Source: Burkholderia cenocepacia (GTDB taxonomy: Bacteria > Pseudomonadota > Gammaproteobacteria > Burkholderiales > Burkholderiaceae). From it: a stretch of 64,000 nt of DNA. The notes under the pieces were generated by a model, which saw only the letters and a program-made list of their open reading frames with translations, was not told the origin of the DNA and did not search any database. The stretch spans positions 434,001 to 498,000 of the forward strand of contig NZ_UAQZ01000013.1 in the NCBI RefSeq assembly GCF_900446215.1, in the 5' to 3' direction. Each line of letters starts with the position of its first letter. The first letter of the stretch is position 1. Position numbers and translations under genes: made by a program. Shown in pieces: positions 1-8,109 of the stretch.

Positions 1-36
1 ACGAAGGCCGCGCGCGCCTTCTCCGACAACGATCCG

Positions 37-1101
37 TCAGAATGTGTCCGCACCCTGCCCCGCTGCCGGCCGGTCGTCCGCGCCGGAATGCGCGCCCGTC
101 ACCGCCTTCAGCGCGTCGATCGCGGCGGCGACCGATGCGCTCGCGGGCGCCGCATACAGCGCGCCGACCGTCTCCGGCATCGTCGACAGCTTCAGCGGCA
201 GCCGGCCGACGCGCTCGCCGGCCCGCGCGGCGAGGTCGAACGCGCGGGCCGATTGCACGAACAGGCACGGCGACTGGCCGGCGACCGCGCGATTGGTCTG
301 CCACGACACCGACTCCATCAGCACGGCCGGCGGCGCCAGGCCCGCCTTAGCGAACTCGGCGTCGAGCGCCGTGCGCGCGGGCGAACCCGACGGCGGCGCG
401 ATCCACGGAAACGCGGCCGCGTCGCGCCAGCCGATCCGTGCGCGCCCGAGCAACGGATGGCGCGGCCCGCACACGACGATCATGTCGTCGCGGTACAGCG
501 GCGCGACGGCGAGCCCCGCGCTCAACGCCGACGCGTCGAGCCGGCACACGAGCAGGTCGAGCTCGTGGCGCTGCGCCTGCGCGAGCATCCGGTCGAGCGT
601 GTCTTCCCGCACGTTGAGCTGCACGGGGCGGCCGGCTTCCCGCAGCCACGCGAGCGCGCCCGGAATCAGTTGCGGCGCCATGTTCGGCAGCAGGCCGATC
701 GACACCGGGCGGCCTGCGCCGGTGCGCAACGCGTCGAACGCGGGCGCGCCGCCGCGCATGTCGGTCAGCACGCGGCCGATGCATTCGAGCAGCGCATCGC
801 CGTACGCCGTCGGCGCGACCCGCCGCGACGTACGCTCGAACAGCGGCAGCCCGAGCGACTCTTCGAGCTCGCGCAGCCACTTCGACAGCGCCGGCTGCGT
901 GATCGACGCAGCCTCGGACGTGCGCGCGAAGCTGCGCGTGCGGCCGAGCGTGTCAAGCGTTTCCATGTCGCGCACGCGCAGCCGGCGCAGCGCCTGCGCG
1001 ATGCGCCGCTCGTGGGCCGGCGTGCCGGGCGGCGCGAGCAGGTCCGGTCGCGTGCGGCCGGCCGGGCCGTGGGGGTCGAGGGTCACGGGCGTCTCCGTCA
1101 T
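37..1101 (-). CDS. LysR-family transcriptional regulator, divergent from the sulfatase gene
   Basis: A 354-residue LysR-type regulator. The winged helix-turn-helix lies near residues 46-105 (TQPALSKWLRELEESLGLPL is the recognition-helix region, followed by FERTSRRV). The remainder matches the periplasmic-binding-like effector domain. The protein has about 45 residues ahead of the helix-turn-helix, more than most LysR proteins; a start at Met46 would give the usual short N-terminus, so the start is uncertain. It is transcribed away from the sulfatase gene, and the 118-bp gap between them holds a near-perfect inverted repeat, so control of that gene and of itself is the natural inference. The effector is unknown. 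Confidence 0.88.
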   Translation of the reverse strand: MTETPVTLDPHGPAGRTRPDLLAPPGTPAHERRIAQALRRLRVRDMETLDTLGRTRSFARTSEAASITQPALSKWLRELEESLGLPLFERTSRRVAPTAYGDALLECIGRVLTDMRGGAPAFDALRTGAGRPVSIGLLPNMAPQLIPGALAWLREAGRPVQLNVREDTLDRMLAQAQRHELDLLVCRLDASALSAGLAVAPLYRDDMIVVCGPRHPLLGRARIGWRDAAAFPWIAPPSGSPARTALDAEFAKAGLAPPAVLMESVSWQTNRAVAGQSPCLFVQSARAFDLAARAGERVGRLPLKLSTMPETVGALYAAPASASVAAAIDALKAVTGAHSGADDRPAAGQGADTF

Positions 1102-1110
1102 TCATGTTCG

Positions 1111-1160
1111 GCAGGTTATCGATCGACCCTGATCTTTCATCGATCGATACGCGATCCTGC
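1111..1160. promoter_or_regulatory. Inverted repeat between divergent lysR and sulfatase genes (probable LysR operator)
   Basis: TATCGATCGA at 1117-1126 and its exact reverse complement TCGATCGATA at 1140-1149 are separated by 13 bp. Outer arms GCAGG (1111-1115) and CCTGC (1156-1160) extend the dyad asymmetrically. The position in the only gap between a LysR gene and a divergent target is typical of a LysR recognition site. The dyad is visible in the sequence; its function is inferred. Confidence 0.55.
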
Positions 1161-1219
1161 CGCATAGTCGTCGGCATGAAAACCCCCGGCACGAGCCGGC
1201 ATGACAGGAGACAGCCGAC

Positions 1220-3064
1220 GTGAAAGACGATCAGGACACCCCCGCCACCGAACCCACCGCGCGACGCCAGTTCCTCAAGCTGGCCGGTGCGGCCGTCGCG
1301 TCGGCCGGCTTCGGCGCCGATGCGCTGGCCGCGAACCCGGCTGCCGGCACCGGAACGGTCGCCGCCGTCGATCCGGCGCCGGCCTTGCGCGGCGCCACCA
1401 CCGCGCCTGCCACGCCGCCCGCCGGCTACAACATCCTGTTCATCCTGACCGACCAGGAACGCCATTTCGACCGCTGGCCGTTCCCCGTGCCCGGCCGCGA
1501 AGCGCTGCGCCGCGACGGCATCACCTTCATGCACCACCAGATCGCCGCATGCGTGTGCTCGCCGTCGCGTTCGACGGTCTACACGGGCCAGCACATCCAG
1601 CACACCGGCGTGCTCGACAACGCGGGCCTGCCCTGGCAAAAGGACATGTCGCCGGACATTCGCACGGTCGGCCACATGCTGCGCGACGCCGGCTACTACG
1701 CCGCGTATCTCGGCAAGTGGCACCTGAGCGCGTCGATGCACGAAACCGCGAGCCCGTACACGGCGCCCGTGGCCGACTACAACCGCACGATCCGCGCGTA
1801 CGGCTTCGACGACTATTTCGGCGTGGGTGACCTGATCGGCATGGTTCGCGGCGGCTACCAGTACGACGGGCTCACGGCGGAGGCCGCGGTGAGCTGGATG
1901 CGCAACCATGCGCCGCGCCTCGCGCAGGACGGCAAGCCGTGGTTCCTCGCGGTGAATCTCGTGAACCCGCACGACGCGATGTTCGTGAACACCGACACGC
2001 ACGGCTCGACGGTGCAGGACGCCAACCACCCGATGCTCGGCAACGCGCCGCCGCCGAACGATGCGCTGTATCGCACGTCATGGCGCGACGTGCCGCTCGC
2101 CGCGTCCCGGCGGCAGCCGTACGACGAGCCCGGGCGGCCGCCCGCGCACGGCATGTTCAACGCCGCGCATGCGAACCTCGTCGGACGCTACCCGTTCACC
2201 GACGAACGCGTACGCCTCTATCAGGACAACTACTTCAACTGCATCCGCGATTGCGACACGCACGTCGTACGCCTGCTGCAGACGCTGCAATCGCTCGGCC
2301 TCGACGAACGCACGATCGTCGTGATGACGGCCGACCACGGCGACCACGTCGGCGCGCACCAGCTCGTCGGCAAGGGCGCGGCGGCCTACCAGCCGCAGAA
2401 TCACGTGCCGCTCGTGATCCGCCATCCCGCGTATCCGGGCGGCATGCAGTGCGATGCGCTGACGTCGCACATCGACATCGCGCCGACGCTGCTCGGACTC
2501 ACCGGCCTCGACGATGCGCGGCGCGCGACGATCCGCGGCAGCGCGCTGAAGGGGCACGACCTCACGCGCTGGCTCGCGAAACCGGCGGACGCGCAACGGC
2601 ACGCGGCGCGCGACGCGACGCTGTTCAACTACGCGATGCTGCTGTACTACGACAGCGAATGGATGCTGAAGGAACTCGGCACGCTGCGGCAGAAAGGCGT
2701 GCCGGAGGACGAACTGCTGCGCCGCGCGCTCGCGCAGCAGCCGGATTTCCGGTTGCGCGGCACGATCCGCAGCGTGTTCGACGGCCGCTACCGCTTCACG
2801 CGCTATTTCTCGCCGCTCGAATTCAACCGGCCCACGACGCTCGACGCGCTGTTCGCGCGCAACGACGTCGAGCTGTTCGACGTCGCGCGCGACCCGGGCG
2901 AGATGCGCAATCTCGCGATCGACCGCAAGCGGCACGGCGAGCTGCTGCTCGCGATGAACGGCCGCCTGAACGACCTGATCGACAGCGAGGTCGGCGACGA
3001 CAGCCCGGACGTGATGCCGATCCGCGACGGGAAGGTCCAGGTGCAGATCCGCAAGTGGCACTGA
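1220..3064 (+). CDS. Tat-exported sulfatase (alkaline-phosphatase superfamily)
   Basis: A 614-residue type I sulfatase predicted to act in the periplasm, releasing sulfate from an organic sulfate ester. The N-terminus has a twin-arginine signal (TARRQFLKLAGAAVASA). The fold starts at NILFILTDQE, and the formylglycine signature CSPSR is present with Cys113 as the residue to be oxidised. A second metal/catalytic segment, TADHGDHVG, lies near residue 370. The second metal aspartate after LTD is glutamine (DQ), a variation I associate with the choline-sulfatase/phosphonate-monoesterase branch, so a phosphonate or phosphate ester substrate cannot be excluded. The start is a GTG with an AGGAG-like site about 10 bases upstream. 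The divergent LysR gene probably controls it. Confidence 0.88.
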   Translation: MKDDQDTPATEPTARRQFLKLAGAAVASAGFGADALAANPAAGTGTVAAVDPAPALRGATTAPATPPAGYNILFILTDQERHFDRWPFPVPGREALRRDGITFMHHQIAACVCSPSRSTVYTGQHIQHTGVLDNAGLPWQKDMSPDIRTVGHMLRDAGYYAAYLGKWHLSASMHETASPYTAPVADYNRTIRAYGFDDYFGVGDLIGMVRGGYQYDGLTAEAAVSWMRNHAPRLAQDGKPWFLAVNLVNPHDAMFVNTDTHGSTVQDANHPMLGNAPPPNDALYRTSWRDVPLAASRRQPYDEPGRPPAHGMFNAAHANLVGRYPFTDERVRLYQDNYFNCIRDCDTHVVRLLQTLQSLGLDERTIVVMTADHGDHVGAHQLVGKGAAAYQPQNHVPLVIRHPAYPGGMQCDALTSHIDIAPTLLGLTGLDDARRATIRGSALKGHDLTRWLAKPADAQRHAARDATLFNYAMLLYYDSEWMLKELGTLRQKGVPEDELLRRALAQQPDFRLRGTIRSVFDGRYRFTRYFSPLEFNRPTTLDALFARNDVELFDVARDPGEMRNLAIDRKRHGELLLAMNGRLNDLIDSEVGDDSPDVMPIRDGKVQVQIRKWH

Positions 3065-3113
3065 CCACCTGAACGCACGGGAGCGCGGGCGGCGCCGCGC
3101 CGCGCGCCGTCCG

Positions 3114-4007
3114 TCAATCCTTCCGGATGTGCTCGGCCAGGAAGTCGATCAGCAGCCGCACGCGCGGCAGCAACCCGCGCCGCGACGGAAACACCGCGTG
3201 CACCACGCCGCCCTTCGGCGCCCAGCCGGGCAGCACGTCGATCAGCGTGCCATCGCGCAGGTCGTCCTCGACGACCATGCACGGCAGTTGCACGATGCCG
3301 ACGCCATGAATCGCCGCATCGCGCAACGCGTGCATGTCGTCGGTCACGAAGCGCGGGTGATGGCGCAACTGCGCGTGCTCGCCGTTCGGCCCGACCAGTT
3401 GCCAGACGTGATGCCGCGCCGGCCCCCAGTCGAGGCTCGGCGCGCCGATCAGCCCGGCCGGGTCCGACGGTGCGGCGCGCCCGTCCAGCCAGTGCGGCGC
3501 CGCCACCAGCCGCTGCGGGCTGTCGGCCAGCACACGCATCACGAGATCGCTGTCCTCCAGCGGCGGGAAGCGCACGCGCAGCGCCAGGTCGAAGCCTTCG
3601 CTCAACAGGTCGACGCGGCGATTCGTCGCCTCGAGGTGCACGTGCACCTGCGGATGAATCGCCATGAAACGGGCAACGAGTGCGCTGACGCGGTATTCGA
3701 GCAAGGCGGTCGGGCAGCTCACGCGCACGATGCCGCGCGGCTCCGCGTGCCGGCGCTCGATCACCTCGCGCGCGGCGTCGGCTTCGACCAGCACGGCGAG
3801 ACAGCGCTCGTAGAATTCGCGCCCGGTTTCCGTGACCGTGAAATGGCGCGTCGTGCGCTGCAGCAGCCGCACGTCGTACTGCGCTTCCAGCGCCGCGATG
3901 CGCCGGCTCAGCGTCGATTTCGGCACGTCCAGCGCGCGCCCGGCCTGCGTGAAGCCCCCGTGTTCGACCACCTTCACGAAATAGTAGAGGTCGTTCAGGT
4001 CATCCAT
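3114..4007 (-). CDS. LysR-family transcriptional regulator
   Basis: A 297-residue regulator of the widespread DDLNDLYYF-type LysR group. The helix-turn-helix is at residues 1-60 (FTQAGRALDVPKSTLSRRIA) and a substrate-binding domain follows. The ATG at 4007 was chosen over the ATG 15 bases upstream because a GGTGGAA site lies 6 bases before it. It is divergent from the YcaC-like hydrolase gene. A TGTTC-N8-GAACA dyad sits directly upstream of its start codon, suggesting autoregulation. Regulators of this group often control an adjacent oxidoreductase or hydrolase; the effector cannot be read from the sequence. Confidence 0.87.
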   Translation of the reverse strand: MDDLNDLYYFVKVVEHGGFTQAGRALDVPKSTLSRRIAALEAQYDVRLLQRTTRHFTVTETGREFYERCLAVLVEADAAREVIERRHAEPRGIVRVSCPTALLEYRVSALVARFMAIHPQVHVHLEATNRRVDLLSEGFDLALRVRFPPLEDSDLVMRVLADSPQRLVAAPHWLDGRAAPSDPAGLIGAPSLDWGPARHHVWQLVGPNGEHAQLRHHPRFVTDDMHALRDAAIHGVGIVQLPCMVVEDDLRDGTLIDVLPGWAPKGGVVHAVFPSRRGLLPRVRLLIDFLAEHIRKD

Positions 4008-4010
4008 GAT

Positions 4011-4028
4011 TGTTCCACCCATAGAACA
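4011..4028. promoter_or_regulatory. TGTTC-N8-GAACA dyad upstream of lysR (candidate operator)
   Basis: TGTTC (4011-4015) and GAACA (4024-4028) form a short perfect inverted repeat 3 bases upstream of the LysR start codon. A related half-site, GGAACA, occurs about 25 bp further into the gap. The rest of the 300-bp intergenic region up to the hydrolase gene shows no other clear element apart from a GC-rich leader. Confidence 0.4.
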
Positions 4029-4307
4029 CTGACGGCATTTTAAGGGACTGGAACACCCGTTGTTGCACGCTTAGCATCGTGTTTCGACGTGGATCGGTGT
4101 CGTCGAGGCAAGCGGGATTTTTTTCAGCCGACTGCCTCGCTCGTCCGCACGATTCACTAAGCTTGGAGCAAACGCCTGCCGTGCAACCGGCGTCGGACGT
4201 TTGCGACGGCGCGAGCGTGCAGCCGCGGCGAGTGTCCCGACACCGCGGCCGCCGGCCCGGACCCTCGGGATTTCCCCTCACTTCCTGCTCTGTCTCTGGA
4301 GGCAACC

Positions 4308-4946
4308 ATGGCAAGCGAACCGATTCGCGACCCCGCGAACGACCACCTGCTCACCCCGCAGAACGCCGCGTTCATCGTCATCGATTACCAGCCGGTCCAG
4401 GTGAACTCGATCGCGTCGATGGATCGCCAACTGCTGATCAACAACATCGTCGGCGCATCGAAGGCGGCGGTTGCGTACGACCTCCCGATCGTCCACTCGA
4501 CCGTCAACGTGAAGACCGGGCTGAACAAGCCGCCGATCCCGCAACTGCGCGCGGCGCTCGAAGGCTATCCGACCTACGACCGCACGAGCATCAACTCGTG
4601 GGAGGACGTCGAGTTCCGTCAGGCCGTCGAGGCGACCGGCCGCAAGAAGCTGATCATGACCGCGCTGTGGACCGAAGCGTGCCTGACGTTCCCGGCGCTC
4701 GACGCGCTGAAGGCCGGCTACGAGGTGTACGTGGTCGTCGACGCGGTCGGCGGCACGTCGGTCGCCGCGCACGAAGCCGCGCTGCGCCGCATCGAGCAGG
4801 CCGGCGGCCAGATGATCAGCGTCGCGCAGCTGTTCTGCGAATTGCAGCGCGACTGGGCGCGCAGCGCCACCGTGCCCGCGTTCATGAACCTGTTCATCGA
4901 AACCGGCGGCACGGCCGGCATCCAGTTCTCGTACGACAAGAGCTGA
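4308..4946 (+). CDS. YcaC-like isochorismatase-family hydrolase
   Basis: A 212-residue cysteine hydrolase of the isochorismatase superfamily, closest in pattern to YcaC. The nucleophile region is VIDYQPVQ (Asp26), the family marker INSWED follows, and the catalytic cysteine is in TALWTEACLTFPALDAL (Cys125). Family members cleave amide or related bonds and their substrates are mostly unknown; YcaC itself is an octameric hydrolase of undefined substrate. It is divergent from the LysR gene and followed by a strong hairpin. A good ribosome site (TCTGGAGGC) precedes the ATG. The name of the substrate cannot be inferred. Confidence 0.88.
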   Translation: MASEPIRDPANDHLLTPQNAAFIVIDYQPVQVNSIASMDRQLLINNIVGASKAAVAYDLPIVHSTVNVKTGLNKPPIPQLRAALEGYPTYDRTSINSWEDVEFRQAVEATGRKKLIMTALWTEACLTFPALDALKAGYEVYVVVDAVGGTSVAAHEAALRRIEQAGGQMISVAQLFCELQRDWARSATVPAFMNLFIETGGTAGIQFSYDKS

Positions 4947-4953
4947 CCGGCCC

Positions 4954-4993
4954 GGCGCGCACGGCGGCCGGTGCCGTCCGGCCGCCGCGCGCC
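4954..4993 (+). terminator. Strong GC hairpin after the YcaC-like gene
   Basis: The stem is GGCGCG plus CGGCGGCCGG, with a loop TGCCGT at 4972-4977, then CCGGCCGCCG plus CGCGCC. The two stem blocks are separated by a two-base bulge on the left arm. It starts 8 bp after the stop codon. No U-tract is present, so it may act as a GC-type or Rho-assisted terminator or as an mRNA stabiliser. Confidence 0.5.
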
Positions 4994-5156
4994 ATCGCCC
5001 CGCTCGCCGGCCCCGTGCGACCGGCGCGCGAGCCCCGCACCGCGGCCTTCCGGGCCGCGTTGTCGTATCCGTGATTCAATGTCGATCGAACCCGCGCCGC
5101 GCCATCCGGCGGCACGGCGATGTGAACCCTCATCGAACGACCTTCACTGGATCACC

Positions 5157-5879
5157 ATGACGAACCCTGCCGAAATCAAGGCGCTCGTTTTCGATGTCTT
5201 CGGAACGATCGTCGACTGGAGAAGCGGTGTCGCACGCGGTGCCGCCGCCTTCCTGGACCGCCACGCGCCGACGCTCGACCCGTTCGCGTTCGCGGATGCG
5301 TGGCGCGCCGAGTATTCGCCGTCGATGGAAGAAATCCGCAGCGGGCGCCGCCGCTACGTGCGGCTCGACGTGCTGCATCGCGAGAACCTCGTGCGCACGC
5401 TCGACCGCCTCGGGATCGACGACGTGCCCGATGCCGACATCGACGCGCTCAATCTCGCCTGGCACCGGCTCGATCCGTGGCCCGATGCCGTTGCCGGGCT
5501 GCACCGGCTGAAGCAGCGCTACATCATCGCGCCGCTGTCGAACGGCAACATCCGGCTGATGGTCGACGTCGCGAAACACGGCGGGCTGCCGTGGGACGCG
5601 ATTCTCGGCGCCGAGGTTGCCCGCGCGTACAAGCCGTCGCCGGCGGTCTATACCGAAGCGGTCGAGATTCTCGGCCTCGCACCGGCCGAGCTGTGCCTGG
5701 TGGCCGCGCACAACGGCGATCTTGCGGCCGCGCGCGGGCTCGGGCTGTCGACCGCGTTCGTGCTGCGGCCGACCGAGCACGGGCCCGGCCAGACGACCGA
5801 CCTGCGAGCCGACGATGCGTGGGATTTCGACGTCAGGGATCTGAACGAGCTCGCGGATCGGCTCGGTTGCCCGGGTTGA
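5157..5879 (+). CDS. Haloacid dehalogenase type II
   Basis: A 240-residue HAD-superfamily enzyme. Motif I is VFDVFGTIVDW with the nucleophile at Asp13. The following Trp-Arg pair is typical of L-2-haloacid dehalogenases. Motif II is PLSNGNIRL (Ser/Asn), the motif III lysine is in YKPSPAVY, and the final acidic loop is AHNGDLAAARGLG. Length and motif order fit the type II dehalogenases, which replace halide on L-2-haloalkanoates with hydroxide in the cytoplasm. The start at 5157 places motif I close to the N-terminus as in the family. It follows the YcaC-like gene in the same direction but after a terminator-like hairpin, so co-transcription is doubtful. Confidence 0.87.
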   Translation: MTNPAEIKALVFDVFGTIVDWRSGVARGAAAFLDRHAPTLDPFAFADAWRAEYSPSMEEIRSGRRRYVRLDVLHRENLVRTLDRLGIDDVPDADIDALNLAWHRLDPWPDAVAGLHRLKQRYIIAPLSNGNIRLMVDVAKHGGLPWDAILGAEVARAYKPSPAVYTEAVEILGLAPAELCLVAAHNGDLAAARGLGLSTAFVLRPTEHGPGQTTDLRADDAWDFDVRDLNELADRLGCPG

Positions 5880-5937
5880 AGGCCGGGGTCGGTGCGCGTC
5901 GCAGCGCACGGCGGGCCGCGAGGCGGCGCCGGCGGAA

Positions 5938-6051
5938 CGGCGCATCGAGGCGAAACAGCAGCGGCCGCGTGTCGTCCATCCGCGCATGCAGGAAATGCGG
6001 CCACACGTGTTCGGGCCGGCACTCGAACGTCCACCGCGAACGAATTTCCAC
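5938..6051 (-). pseudogene. N-terminal remnant of an SRPBCC/START-like gene
   Basis: From an ATG at 6051 about 38 codons read as a plausible protein start (MEIRSRWTFECRPEHVWPHF, then a MDDTRPLLFRL segment). I recognise this as the beginning of a small SRPBCC-type ligand-binding protein found in Burkholderia. The reading frame then becomes Arg/Pro-rich low-information sequence and stops at 5833 inside the end of the dehalogenase gene. No continuation was found in the other frames. The likely explanation is a deletion that fused the gene start to non-homologous sequence. The family assignment is from memory and moderately uncertain. Confidence 0.45.
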
Positions 6052-6109
6052 GACCGTCTCCTCGCGGCTGTCGGTGCGGACATGACGGCACAGGCGTGCC
6101 GCGCCTCCG

Positions 6110-6901
6110 CTACTTCACCACCGCCCGCCACGCGGTGCGCGCATAGACGAGCAGCAAGGGCAGCAGCGCCAGCGCGAACAGCATGCTCAGCGCGAGCACC
6201 CACACCGGCCATTGCTGCGGATTCCCGTGCGCCCAGTAGCGGTACGGCACGCTCAGGAATGCCATTTCCATCAGCAGCGCACCGAGCGGCACGAGCCCGT
6301 TCAGCACTGCCGCCATGCCGAAGCGGGCCGCGCCGTCGATCTTCTTCCCGGCCCCGTACGCCGCGATCAGGTAGACGAAATAGCCGATGATCGCGACCAC
6401 CACCGCGCCGCCCGCCAGCAGGCCGATACTGCGCACGCTGCGCTCGTGCAGCTGTTGCGCGCCCGGCGGCAACACGACATCGACCTTCTCGCCGAGATCG
6501 GGCACGGCGCCCGAGCGAATGTTGCCCGGTAGCGTGATGCGTTCGCCATCCGGCATCACGGCTTCCAGGATCGACGTGTACTTGATGCACCGGTACGACG
6601 AGGTTCGCCCCGAACTGTCGCGGCGCTCGCAGGTGTCCCATTCGGACCGGTAGGACACGACGGTCGCTTCGTATGTCGGCGACACCGTCAGCACGTAGAG
6701 TTCGTCGCCGATCCAGTACGCGAACGGGAACAACAGCGACACCAGGCAAAAACACACGAGCCACCAGAACGCGACCGCGCCGCCCGAGCCGCGCTTGCCG
6801 CCCGTCTGGCGGCGCACCATGCGCGACGCGAGCCAGTAAGCGACCACGCCGAATACCACCACGCACACCACGAAAACCTTGCCCGCATGCGTCAAAGCCA
6901 T
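6110..6901 (-). CDS. Multi-pass inner-membrane protein (DUF3592-like)
   Basis: A 263-residue membrane protein. Hydrophobic segments lie at about residues 8-25, 43-64, 158-181, 197-217 and 231-254. A soluble domain at about 75-150 begins with YEATVVSYRSEW and contains the VMPDGERITLPG strand, a pattern typical of DUF3592 domains. That domain has two cysteines (Cys91 and Cys105) which could form a disulfide if it is periplasmic. No enzymatic motif is visible. It stands alone between the SRPBCC remnant and the LysR gene; the function is unknown. Confidence 0.75.
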   Translation of the reverse strand: MALTHAGKVFVVCVVVFGVVAYWLASRMVRRQTGGKRGSGGAVAFWWLVCFCLVSLLFPFAYWIGDELYVLTVSPTYEATVVSYRSEWDTCERRDSSGRTSSYRCIKYTSILEAVMPDGERITLPGNIRSGAVPDLGEKVDVVLPPGAQQLHERSVRSIGLLAGGAVVVAIIGYFVYLIAAYGAGKKIDGAARFGMAAVLNGLVPLGALLMEMAFLSVPYRYWAHGNPQQWPVWVLALSMLFALALLPLLLVYARTAWRAVVK

Positions 6902-6994
6902 CTGCCTTTCCCCCGATAGCCGGTCGAGGCGCCGCCGGCCGTTTTGTCATCCAGATCGATCGTCGCGTCGCCGTCGCGACATCCCCGTCGACCG

Positions 6995-7954
6995 CTATTC
7001 CTGCTCGCCGACGAATCGCAGCGTCCCCGATTCTCCCGACAGCAACGCGCGGTTCGCATCGGCCGCCGCGCGCAGGTAATCCCACAGCGCGGTCACACGC
7101 CGCAGCTTGCGCAGATCCTCGCGGCACGTCAGCCAGAAACACCGCGTGACGACCACGTCGTTCGGCAGCACCGGCACCAGCGCCGGCTGCGTGGCCGCCA
7201 TGAAACACGGCAGGATCGCCAGGCCGCCGCCCTGCAGCGCCGCGAAAACCTGCGCGATCACGCTGGTCGTGCGCAAGCCGGCCGTCGCGCCGGGCACCGC
7301 GCGGTCGAGGTACAGCAGTTCGTTGCTGAACGCGAGATCGTCGACGTAGCTGATGAACGCGTGCTGCGCGAGATCGTCCGTACAGGTGATCGGCGCATGA
7401 TTCGCCAGATAGTCGCGGGTCGCATAGAGCCGCAACTGGTAGTCGCACAGCTTCGTGACCACGTAAGGCCCGCGTTCGGGCCGCTCGAGCGTGATCGCGA
7501 GATCGGCCTCGCGTTTCGGCAGGTTGACGAAGTGCGGCACCGGCAGCAGGTCGACCGTCACGTGCGGATGCGCGGCGCGGAACCGCGCGAGCTGCGGCGC
7601 GAGGAAAAAGCAGCCGAACCCTTCGGTCGACCCGATCCGCACGTGGCCCGACAGCGCCTCGCCGGTGTTCGCGACCTGGTCGCACGCGGACTGCACGGTC
7701 GTCTCCATCGCATCCGCATACGCGACGAGCCGCTGCCCTTCCGCCGTCAGCGTGAAGCCGCCGGAGCGCGACTTGTCGAACAGCAGCGTGCCCATCGCGG
7801 CCTCGAGCGCGCGGATGCGCCGCGCGACGGTCGTGTAGTCGACGCCGAGCCGCTTCGCGGCGCCGCTCGCGCGCTGCGTGCGCGCGACCTCGAGGAAAAA
7901 GCGCAGGTCGTCCCAGTTCAGGTTGCCGGAAACCGGCTCGGTGGCATGTCGCAT
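6995..7954 (-). CDS. LysR-family regulator of the mmsAB/transporter operon
   Basis: A LysR regulator of the NLNWDDLRFFLEVAR type (319 residues from Met at 7954; an in-frame ATG at 8002 would add 16). The helix-turn-helix includes ASGAAKRLGVDYTTVARRIR, followed by an effector domain. It is divergent from the MHS transporter-mmsA-mmsB genes, so it is their probable regulator. The model mmsAB operon in Pseudomonas aeruginosa is instead run by an AraC-type MmsR, so the regulatory family differs here. No ribosome site clearly decides between the two starts. Confidence 0.86.
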   Translation of the reverse strand: MRHATEPVSGNLNWDDLRFFLEVARTQRASGAAKRLGVDYTTVARRIRALEAAMGTLLFDKSRSGGFTLTAEGQRLVAYADAMETTVQSACDQVANTGEALSGHVRIGSTEGFGCFFLAPQLARFRAAHPHVTVDLLPVPHFVNLPKREADLAITLERPERGPYVVTKLCDYQLRLYATRDYLANHAPITCTDDLAQHAFISYVDDLAFSNELLYLDRAVPGATAGLRTTSVIAQVFAALQGGGLAILPCFMAATQPALVPVLPNDVVVTRCFWLTCREDLRKLRRVTALWDYLRAAADANRALLSGESGTLRFVGEQE

Positions 7955-8109
7955 CGGCGAAGGAAAAAGGCGGGCGTCTCCGGGCCGGCCGTCGATATGC
8001 ATAAATGCACATCCAACCGGTTTCTTTATCGGTACATCATGAATCTGCGCATAACTATACTCGACCGTGACCTGCGGACCATGAACCGCGGCACCACCAC
8101 GGAGACACC

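Noticed and set aside
5130..8012. 960-codon open frame on the minus strand
   Set aside because: It is antisense or out of frame to the dehalogenase, membrane-protein and LysR genes, is Arg/Ala/Gly-rich throughout and has no domain pattern. High GC removes stop codons from shadow frames.
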